Part shown: piece after piece, positions 52,096 through 61,100 of the stretch
Layout: each line of letters begins with the position of its first letter
How positions within the stretch are numbered: the first letter of the stretch is position 1
Assembly: GCF_004353905.1 (NCBI RefSeq)
Contig: NZ_SMOD01000043.1
Location: 1 to 64,000 of the forward strand
Length of the DNA: 64,000 bases
Source of the DNA: Paraburkholderia guartelaensis
Lineage (GTDB): Bacteria > Pseudomonadota > Gammaproteobacteria > Burkholderiales > Burkholderiaceae
Direction of reading: 5' to 3'
The notes under the pieces: model-generated
Seen by the model: only the letters and a program-made list of their open reading frames with translations
Databases searched by the model: none
Told to the model about the DNA's origin: nothing
Position numbers and translations under genes: made by a program

Positions 52096-55000
52096 ATGGC
52101 AGCTAGAGCGGGCCGGCATGCGACCGCCGATATCCCGGGTTGGGAGGTGACGGGCGCCGCGGAAACTCACGGGTGCATCGTCTGTGCGGAGCGGCTGCAT
52201 CGCGAAGACGACCTGGTGATGTACCGCGTGATCACCGACGCGAGCGAGCAGCCGCTCATCGTGAAGGCGCCGTTCGAGGAGCGCGCGTCGCGCGAACTCC
52301 TCGCTTCGTTCGAGAAAGAATACAGCCTGCGCGAGTCGATCGACACTCAGTGGGGCATTCGCCCGCGCGAGTTGTTTCGTTCGGGCGGCCAGTTTCTCCT
52401 CACGCTGCACAATTGCGAGGGCGTGTCGCTCGGCGGCGAGATCGCGCTCGGCCGCTCGCCGCAGCGCTTTCTTGCGCTCGCCGTGTCGCTCGCTTCGGCG
52501 CTCAAGGGCATGCATGCCAACGGGCTCGTTCATCACAACCTGAGCCCCGCCAATCTGTTTGCGGACTGGGAACAGCGCGTGTGGATCACGGGCTTCGGCA
52601 GCGCTTGCGGTTTCGAGGGCAATTACGCGGGTGGCGGTGAACTCGGCCTCGTGCCCATGACCCAGCTCCCTTATCTCGCGCCCGAGCGCACCAGTGCTGT
52701 GAGCCAGCGCAGCGATCCGCGCAGCGACTTGTATTCGCTCGGCGTGCTGCTCTATCAGCTACTGTCCGGGCAGATGCCGTACGAGGCGCGCGAGCGCGAC
52801 GAATGGATCTATTCGCATCTCGTGAGCACGCCGCGGTCGCTGCGCAATCTCGTTCCCGGAATCCGTCCCGAGATCGAATTCGTCATCAACAAGCTGCTGG
52901 CCAAAGCCGCCGACGACCGGTATCAAAGCGCCGCGGGCGTCGAGGCCGATCTGCAGCTTTGCCTCGATGAAATGACCCAGGGCACAGGGGTTTCGCCCGC
53001 GCTGCTCGGCCGGGGTGACCGTCAACCGCAAGCCGTGTTTCCCGTGCGTACGTACGGGCGGCAGCGCGAACTCGAACAGCTGCACGGCGCGCTGGAGCGT
53101 GTGCGCCAGACCGGCGACGCCATGGCGGTGATCGTCGAGGGCGAGCCGGGCGTCGGCAAGACGTTTTTCATCGAGGAATTCAAGCGCAATATCGGTTCGG
53201 CAGGCGTTCATTTCACGCTCGGTAAGTTCGATCAGTACAACGACAACGTGCCGTACGCGGCTTTTGTCCAGGTGCTACGCGGGCTCGTGCGTCCGCTCTT
53301 GCGGCAGACCGGCCCGGAAGTCGCACTATGGAAAGGCCGCTTCGAGGACGCCGTGGGGAAGGCCGGGCGACTGATCGTGAATCTGGTGCCGGAGATCGGC
53401 GCCATGGTGGGACCGCAGCCCGCCATCGAAGCACTGCCGCCGCAAGAGGCGACCAACCGTTTTCTGCTGGTCGTCAAGCGCTTTCTCATGCTGTTTTCGG
53501 ACAAGCAGCGGCCGCTCGTGCTCTTTCTGGACGACGTGCAATGGCTCGATTCCGGCACGCTCGAACTCATCGATGGGCTGGCTTCGGATGCCGAACTAAA
53601 AAATCTTCTGCTGGTGCTCGCGCATCGCAGCATCGAGCTGGGCCGCTCGCGCGTGGCGAGCGAACGCCTCAGCGGCATTCTGTTCGGCCGAAAGGTGACC
53701 GAAAAAATCGGCCTGTTGCCGCTCACGCTCGCGGACGTCGTGATGCTGATCGCCGAGACACTGGTCGAGCCGCCCGAGGCCGTCGCGCCGCTCGCTTCGG
53801 TGATCTTCGAAAGGACGGGCGGCAATCCTTTCTTCACGATCGAATTCCTGCGCGAGCTGATTCAGGACCGGCTCATCGTGCCGGATGCGTACAGCGTGGG
53901 CTGGACGTGGGACATCGACAAGATTCGCGACAAGGGCTACACCGACAATGTGGTGGATCTGCTCACGCTGCGTCTCACGCGCCTGAACGACGAGACCAAG
54001 CATGTCCTGGCGTTCTTTGCCTGCGTAGGGGGCACGGCGCGGGTCGGCGCGCTGGCCCGCGTGCTCGGCACCGACAGCCGCCGCGTGCTGGCGACGATGC
54101 GGGAAGCCGAGACGGCGGGCCTCGTCTCGCGCAAGGGAGAGGCCTACCGCTTCGCGCACGACCGCGTGCAGGAGGCCGCGTATGCGATGCTGGGCGAAAC
54201 CGCGCGTGAACTCGCGCACGCGCAGATCGGCACCAATCTGCTGTTCGCCATGCCAACGGCCCCGAGCACGGCGGAAGTATTCGAGGTGGTCGGGCATTTG
54301 AACCGCTCGCAGCGCATCCTTTCACAAGCGGACCGCGCGCGGCTTGCCGAACTCGACGTGCAGGCGGGAAACGCGGCCAAGGCGGCAGCCGCATGGAGTT
54401 CCGCGCGCGAGTATTTCGCTCAGGCGGAAAAGCTCATCGTGCAGTATGGCGTGAGCGAGGCGCGTATCGACGTATTCCGGCTACTGCTCGACATGGCCGA
54501 ATGCGAGTCCCTCACGGGCGATTTCGGCCAGGCGCTCGAAACGGCGCACAAGGCGTTCAACCGCGCGGGCGGCCTGCTCAAACGCGCCGCCGCGTTGCGC
54601 ATGGAGATCCGCATTCACCAGGCGTCGGGCGATTACCGGCGTGCGATCGACACGACGCTCATGGCGCTGGCGCTGCTGAACGTCGAGGTGCAGGGCGAAG
54701 GGATCGACGATGCGCTGGTCGCGCAAAAGCTCGCGGAGTTGCGTGAACTGTGCCCACCGCATCAGGTGGCGGCGCTCCTCACGCGCGGTTGCCTCGAAGA
54801 CCCCATGCACGATGCCGTGATCGGCCTCATCATCGATGCGATTCCGAGTGCGTATATCGGCGTGCAGAAACTGTTCCCGATACTCGTGCTCAAGGCAGCC
54901 GAATTGTGCCTGACGCACGGCAACACACGTCTGGCAGGCTATGTCTACGCCATCTACGCGTTGCTGCTGGTCGGGACCACGCGCGAATTCGATCTCGCAC

Positions 55001-58000
55001 TGCGCTTTTCCGAACTTGCGCTTGCCGTGAACGAGCGTTATGGCGAATCGCGTCTGACCGGCACGCTGCAGCACCTGCACGGCGACCACATCCTGATCTG
55101 GCGGCGTCCGTTTCGCGCGGCGATTCCCGTGCTCAGCCGCGCGATGAGCCAGTGCGTGGAAGCGGGCGACTTCATCTACGCCGGCTATATCGCGTTCGAG
55201 AGCATCTGGCAGGCCTATGAGCGCGGCGAGCACCTCAACGAGGTGACCAGCCTGTGCCGCGAGAATCTGCGTTTTGCGAACGAGCTGCGCAACAAGCCCA
55301 TCTCCGTCACGATCGAACTCGAATTGATGTTCCTGCTGAGCTTGCAGGGCGTCGATGCGGCGGATCAAGGCATGGCTTCTACGCATGAAGCGCTCGTCGC
55401 AGTCGTGCGCGAGAGCCAGTTTGGCTGCGGTATCGCCTTTGCGGCGATCATGGAAATGAAGCTGGACTTTCTGCACAGCCGCTTCGCCTCCACCGTTGTA
55501 CGCGCGCGCGAGATCGAGCCGCTGCTGGGCGCGGTGATGGCAATGCCGATCGAGGTGACCTACTACTTTCTTCGCGCGCTTGCGCTCATGCGCGTGATCG
55601 ACGAAGTGCGGCAAGAAGCTGGACAGGAAGCCGCGCGCGAATTGATGGAGCGCGAACTCATCGACGCCATCGACCGGCTCAAGTCATGGGCACAAAGCGC
55701 GCCAGAAAACTTCGGCAGCCGCTATACGCTCGTCACGGCCGAATATGCGCGGCTCGTGGGCGATTACGTCCAGGCAGAGCAGGAATACGAGCGTGCCATC
55801 GAACTGGCGCGTGAGAACGGGCAGCCGCATTACGAGGCGATGGCGCGCGAATGCTCGGCGCACTTCTATCTGCAACGCGGTCTGACTGCGGTTTCCCACG
55901 CGTGCCTGCGCTCGGCTCGGGACGCCTACGCGCGCTGGGGCGCCGACGCCAAGGTGCGCAGTTTGGAGCAGGCGTTTCATCACCTGCGTGATTCCGCGTC
56001 CACGGCGCTCAACTCGGGCGGCCATGCCGCGCCACTGGGCACGGTCGATGTCGCGGCGATGGTTCAACTGTCCCAGGCCGTTTCCAGTGAAATCGACCTC
56101 GACAAGCTGGTGCAGGCGTTCATGCAAATTGCGGTGCGCCACAGCGGCGCGCAGCGTGCGCTGCTCATTCTGTGGTCGGGCGAGAGCTTTCGCATCGTGG
56201 CGGAGGCCGGCTTCGCGCAGAACGGCATCACGGTGGAGGCACGCGACATGGGCCTGTGTGAGACCGTGGCGCCGCTTACCGTCATTCGGCATGTCATGAG
56301 GGTTCAAGAGAACGTCGTCATCGACGACGGCGCGGAGCCGAACGATTTCTGCGACGACCGCTACCTCAGTACAGGCCGCTGCCGCTCGCTTCTCTGCCTG
56401 CCGCTGTTGCGGCACGGGGGGCTGGTCGGCGTGCTGTACATGGAGAACGGTGTCACCCCATACGTGTTCGATGTCGCGCGCATCAACCTGATGAACATGC
56501 TGGCGACCCAGGCCGCCATTTCCATCGAGAACGCGAGACTCTATTCCGCGCTCAAGCGCGAGAACGTCGAGCGCCGCCAGACCGAAGCGCGGCTCAGACG
56601 CAGCGAGGCGTTCCTCGAAGAGGGCCAGCGTATCAGCAAGACGGGCACCTTCATCTGGAACACGATCACGAACGAGTTGCTGTGGTCGCGTGAGAACTAC
56701 GCGTTGTGGGGCGTGGATTTCACCTGCGAGCGGCCGACGATCGAGATGTGTCTTGCACGCGTGCACGTCGACGATCATCTGCGCTTCAAGGAAGTCTTCG
56801 TGAAAGCGATTAGCGAAGACGCGACCCATAGCTTCGAATTTTCGACCGTGCAGGACGACGGCAGTTTGCGCCGCCTGCAGGTAATCTTCCGCCCGTGGTC
56901 GAGCGACGAGAGCGGCGCGCGCGAGTACATCGGCGCGACGATCGACATTACGGACCGGCGCGCCTATGAAGACGCCTTGCGGCGCGGCGAGATGTATCTC
57001 TCCGAAGCGCAGCGGCTCAGCAATATCGGCAGTATTGGCTGGAATGTCGAGTCGCGCGACATGACGTGTTCCGCGCAAACCTACCGGATCCTCGAAATGG
57101 ACGAGCCCGCACGGCCGCACATGGATCTCATGCTGGAGCGCATTCATCCCGACGACGTCGATCAGGTGAGGCGCGCGCTGCGCGAAGCGGAGGAAGGCGC
57201 GTCGATCATCGAGGCCGAGTATCGCGTGCGCGTGGAGACGGGTGCGGTGAAGTACCTGCGCATGATGGCGAGGCCGATCGAATCCGCCAGCCGCGCCGTG
57301 GAATACGTCGGGGCTCTTGCCGACATGACCGAAATTCACCAGGCGCAAAACGCGTTGCTGCGTGCACAGGCGGAACTCACGCACGTCACGCGCGTGTCGA
57401 CGCTCGGTGAGCTGACGGCCTCGCTCGCGCACGATCTAAAACAGCCGCTGATGGCGATCATCACGCATGGCGAGGCGGGGATGCGCTGGCTGGACCGCGC
57501 GGTGCCTTCGATCGCGGAAGCGCGCAACAATCTCGCGCGCATCGTGAGCGACGCCGACCGCGCGAGCGAAGTGATCAACCGCCTGCGTGCGCTCGCGCGC
57601 AAGGAACGCCCGAATCGCGCTGCAATCGATTTGACGCAAACGGTCACCGAAGTGATTGCGCTCGTTCGACAGGAGATGGAGAAGAACAATATTCGCCTGC
57701 GCGTCGTGGCCGAAGACGGCTTGCCCAGAGTGGCCGCCGACAAGATCCAGATTCAGCAGGTGATCATGAACCTGATCTTCAATGGCATGCATTCGATCCT
57801 GAAGTGCCCAGGCAGTACGCGGGTGCTGAAAATCTCGGCGGAACTCGTTGGCGCGGAGTCCGTGAGAGTGTGTGTGTGCGATTCGGGTACGGGTATCGCT
57901 GCCGATATCGTCGACCGGCTGTTCGAGCCGTTCTTCACGACGAAGTCGGACGGCATGGGACTAGGCCTGTCCATTTGCCGCTCGATCATCGAGGAACATC

Positions 58001-58122
58001 GCGGTTCGATCTGGGCATTCAACAATCAGGACGCGGGCGCGACGTTCTGCTTCGAGCTTTGCGCGGCTGGAAGCGGCACTGGCGACGTTGTCGCGGCACA
58101 CGTGAACGGGATAGCCGCATGA
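52096..58122 (+). CDS. Giant pseudokinase-ATPase-GAF-PAS-histidine kinase (protein A)
   Basis: This protein is about 2008 residues long. ATG 52096 is preferred over 52084 because GGGGAGAGG lies just before it. Domains: a Ser/Thr-kinase-like domain (about 15-300) whose catalytic loop reads HHNLSPANLF (the Asp is Asn148) and whose DFG reads GFG, so it is probably inactive; an AAA/STAND ATPase with Walker A GEPGVGKT (Lys355) and Walker B LFLDDVQW (Asp479); long helical repeats to about 1310; GAF (about 1322-1489); two PAS units (about 1505-1752); HisKA with the unusual box AHDLKQPL (His1779); and an ATPase domain to the end. Databases name this family trifunctional Ser/Thr kinase/ATP-binding/histidine kinase. 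It precedes protein B, overlapping its start by 4 bp. Confidence 0.88.
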   Translation: MAARAGRHATADIPGWEVTGAAETHGCIVCAERLHREDDLVMYRVITDASEQPLIVKAPFEERASRELLASFEKEYSLRESIDTQWGIRPRELFRSGGQFLLTLHNCEGVSLGGEIALGRSPQRFLALAVSLASALKGMHANGLVHHNLSPANLFADWEQRVWITGFGSACGFEGNYAGGGELGLVPMTQLPYLAPERTSAVSQRSDPRSDLYSLGVLLYQLLSGQMPYEARERDEWIYSHLVSTPRSLRNLVPGIRPEIEFVINKLLAKAADDRYQSAAGVEADLQLCLDEMTQGTGVSPALLGRGDRQPQAVFPVRTYGRQRELEQLHGALERVRQTGDAMAVIVEGEPGVGKTFFIEEFKRNIGSAGVHFTLGKFDQYNDNVPYAAFVQVLRGLVRPLLRQTGPEVALWKGRFEDAVGKAGRLIVNLVPEIGAMVGPQPAIEALPPQEATNRFLLVVKRFLMLFSDKQRPLVLFLDDVQWLDSGTLELIDGLASDAELKNLLLVLAHRSIELGRSRVASERLSGILFGRKVTEKIGLLPLTLADVVMLIAETLVEPPEAVAPLASVIFERTGGNPFFTIEFLRELIQDRLIVPDAYSVGWTWDIDKIRDKGYTDNVVDLLTLRLTRLNDETKHVLAFFACVGGTARVGALARVLGTDSRRVLATMREAETAGLVSRKGEAYRFAHDRVQEAAYAMLGETARELAHAQIGTNLLFAMPTAPSTAEVFEVVGHLNRSQRILSQADRARLAELDVQAGNAAKAAAAWSSAREYFAQAEKLIVQYGVSEARIDVFRLLLDMAECESLTGDFGQALETAHKAFNRAGGLLKRAAALRMEIRIHQASGDYRRAIDTTLMALALLNVEVQGEGIDDALVAQKLAELRELCPPHQVAALLTRGCLEDPMHDAVIGLIIDAIPSAYIGVQKLFPILVLKAAELCLTHGNTRLAGYVYAIYALLLVGTTREFDLALRFSELALAVNERYGESRLTGTLQHLHGDHILIWRRPFRAAIPVLSRAMSQCVEAGDFIYAGYIAFESIWQAYERGEHLNEVTSLCRENLRFANELRNKPISVTIELELMFLLSLQGVDAADQGMASTHEALVAVVRESQFGCGIAFAAIMEMKLDFLHSRFASTVVRAREIEPLLGAVMAMPIEVTYYFLRALALMRVIDEVRQEAGQEAARELMERELIDAIDRLKSWAQSAPENFGSRYTLVTAEYARLVGDYVQAEQEYERAIELARENGQPHYEAMARECSAHFYLQRGLTAVSHACLRSARDAYARWGADAKVRSLEQAFHHLRDSASTALNSGGHAAPLGTVDVAAMVQLSQAVSSEIDLDKLVQAFMQIAVRHSGAQRALLILWSGESFRIVAEAGFAQNGITVEARDMGLCETVAPLTVIRHVMRVQENVVIDDGAEPNDFCDDRYLSTGRCRSLLCLPLLRHGGLVGVLYMENGVTPYVFDVARINLMNMLATQAAISIENARLYSALKRENVERRQTEARLRRSEAFLEEGQRISKTGTFIWNTITNELLWSRENYALWGVDFTCERPTIEMCLARVHVDDHLRFKEVFVKAISEDATHSFEFSTVQDDGSLRRLQVIFRPWSSDESGAREYIGATIDITDRRAYEDALRRGEMYLSEAQRLSNIGSIGWNVESRDMTCSAQTYRILEMDEPARPHMDLMLERIHPDDVDQVRRALREAEEGASIIEAEYRVRVETGAVKYLRMMARPIESASRAVEYVGALADMTEIHQAQNALLRAQAELTHVTRVSTLGELTASLAHDLKQPLMAIITHGEAGMRWLDRAVPSIAEARNNLARIVSDADRASEVINRLRALARKERPNRAAIDLTQTVTEVIALVRQEMEKNNIRLRVVAEDGLPRVAADKIQIQQVIMNLIFNGMHSILKCPGSTRVLKISAELVGAESVRVCVCDSGTGIAADIVDRLFEPFFTTKSDGMGLGLSICRSIIEEHRGSIWAFNNQDAGATFCFELCAAGSGTGDVVAAHVNGIAA

Positions 58123-61100
58123 GCCATTCCACAACCATCCTGGATCAACTGGCCGATTACGATGTCACCCAATTGGTGGCGGGGCCGCCAGCGCTCTATC
58201 GCGGCGTGAACAAGGAAGGCGCTCGCGTGCTGTTCGTGGTGACGGAAGACGGCCCGAAGGAGCACGAGCGGCGCGCGCAGCTGGAGCACGAATATGCGCT
58301 GCGCGCGCGTCTCGCCGAGCCGTGGGCTGCACGGCCTTATGCGCTATTGCGCGAAAACGGCTTTTTCGCGCTCGCGTTGCGCGACCCCGGCGGCACGCTC
58401 TTGCGCGCGCGCTGGCGTTCGACGCAAAAGCTCGAGCGCTTTCTGCGCGCCGCGATAGCGATTTCCGCCGCGGTGGAATCGCTCCATGGAGCCGGGCTGA
58501 TTCATTGCGATTTGAATCCCGATCATATCCTGCTCGACAATTCCGAAGAATCGGCGTGCCTCCTTGGCTTTAGCCACGCGATGATGGCCAATCGCTCGGA
58601 TCGCGAAGCGAATCTGCATCACGCCAGCAGCGGATCGATCGAATACATGGCGCCGGAGCTTTGCGGACGGATGGAGCGCATGCTGGACTGCCGCGCCGAT
58701 CTGTATTCGCTGGGCTGTCTGTTCTACGAAATGCTGACAGGCGTGCTGCCGTTTACGGGTGTGGACAGAATGGCGCTCGCGCATGCGCAGCTCGCCAAGC
58801 AGCCCATGCGTCCTTCCTCCTATGCGCCGGGATTGCCGCGTCAGGTAGAAGCGGTCATCATGAAACTGCTCGCCAAGAATCCCAACGACCGCTATCAGTC
58901 GGCGGCGGGGCTGCACGCCGATTTGACGCGCTGCCTGAACGCCGGCTCGGAGCGCAACGGGCCCGCCTTGTTTCCCCTGGACCTGCACGCGAGCGTCGCG
59001 AACAGCCGGCATACGGGCGCGCTCTATGGCCGCCGCGGCCAGATGGACGTGCTCGACGCTACCTTGCGCCGCGTGAGCGCGAGCGGCGCGGTCGAACTGG
59101 TCTTCGTCGCCGGATATTCGGGCAGCGGAAAATCTTCGCTGGTCGATCAGTGGGCTAGCGCGATCGGCACGAATTCGATCTCGTACGCACGGGGCACGTG
59201 CGAGCAGCTCGATTCGACGCAACCCTATGGCGCGCTGGCCCGTGCGCTCGAGCGGCTCATACGCCCGATTCTCGGCCAGGAAGACGCGAGCTTCACCGCG
59301 ACGCGCAAGCGCCTTGTGGCACGCATGGGCGAGCGCGCGGAGATTCTCTATGGCCTGTTGCCCGACCTGAAACTGATACTGGGCGATCTGTCGAGCGACA
59401 CCGAAACAGAGTTCAACGTAGACAGAGCGCTTTATTTGCGCACGATTGCCGATCTGCTCAAAGGTGTAGTGCCGCCCGAGCGCCCGCTCGTGCTGTTCTT
59501 CGATGACATGCAGTGGGTCGATGAAGGCACGCTAACGGTTCTCGACTATCTGACCCGTGACGGCGAGCTCTCGCATGTCATGCTGATCGCGGCGTTTCGC
59601 AGCAACGAAGTGACGCAGGAACATGCGCTCGCCAGGCTGATTGCCGAGGCGAAAGACCGTCATCAGGTGATTGCTGTCGAGCCGCTCGAACGCGGCGACA
59701 TGGCGCGCCTCGTCGGCGATACGCTGGGCTGCAAGCTCGACGCGTCGCTGCCGGTGATCGACATCATTCGGGAAAAGACGGGCGGCAATCCGTTTTTCAC
59801 GATTCAGCTTGCCGCGGAACTCGCGAGCGAAGGGCTGATTGAATTCGAGGAAAAGGGCGCGTTGCGCCTGCGGGACGTCGATCGCATTCGCGCCAAGCTG
59901 TATTCGGACAACGTGGCGGACCTCATGCTGCTGCGTTTCGCACGGCTGGGCGAGGGCGCGCGTTACGCCTTGCAGGTCTTTGCCAGCCTCGGCGGCGCCG
60001 CGAAGCTCGGGGATCTCGCGGCGGCAGCGAGCCTCACGCAGCAGGCACTGGAAGCGAGTCTGCGCGAGGCGTTCAACGCTTCGCTCATCGACCGCGACGC
60101 GGATATGCTGCGTTTCAAGCACGACCGCATTCGCGAGGCCGCGTACGGGTCGATGAGCGAAGACGACAAGGCGGCCCTGCACCTCGACATCGGGCGCAGA
60201 CTCGCCATGCGCTTGCGCGAGGACGAGCCGAGCGACGAACTCTTCGTCGTCGCGAACCAGATCAATCGCGGGGCATCGCGGATCGTCTCGCCCGAGGAGC
60301 GCAAGCGCTTTGCGTACCTCAATCTGCTCGCAGGGGAAAGAGCGAAGGTGGCGACCGCGTACACGTCGGCGCTCGTCTATTTCGAAACGGCGGCGGCGCT
60401 GATCGACGAAAGCACCGACGAAGACACGGCGCAGTGGACGGAATTCCATCGGGCCGACGTGGAATGCCTGATCGGCACGCTCGCGCCCGCCGAGGCGCGG
60501 CTCGTGGCGCTCGGGCGCAAGCCGGTGAGCATGGCGTTGCGGGCGGAATTGACGCGCTTGACGGCGAGCCTGCAAACGGCCCAGAACCGGCAGATTCAGG
60601 CGCTGACCACGGGACTCGATTTTCTGGCCCGGCTTGGCGTGAACGTCGAAGAGCGTCCTTCCGACAGCGAGGTCGACCGCCTTTACCGGCAATTGCGCGG
60701 CGAACTAGGCGATAGAACGGTTGCGCAGCTTGCCGATCACGCGTGGGTCGAAGACCCGGTGTGGCGCTGCGCGCTCGATGTGCTCGCCGATCTCATTCCG
60801 CCCGCGCTCTTTTTCAACGCCAACCTGCTCGACGTCATTCTGCTGAACCTGACCTTGCTGAGTTTGCGGCACGGTCTTTCCGATTCCGCGGCATATGGTT
60901 TCGTGTGTCTGAATCTCGTCTTTGCGGAACGCTACGGCGATTACCGGACGGGCTACGAGTTCGCGCAGCTGGCCGTCGATGTCGTCGATCGTTGCAAACG
61001 GTCACGCTACAAGGCGCGCATTTACATGCGCTTTGGCAGCCTCGTGATTCCCTGGAGCCGCCCGGCCCAGGACGCCATGCCTTATATCGAGCAAGCGAAG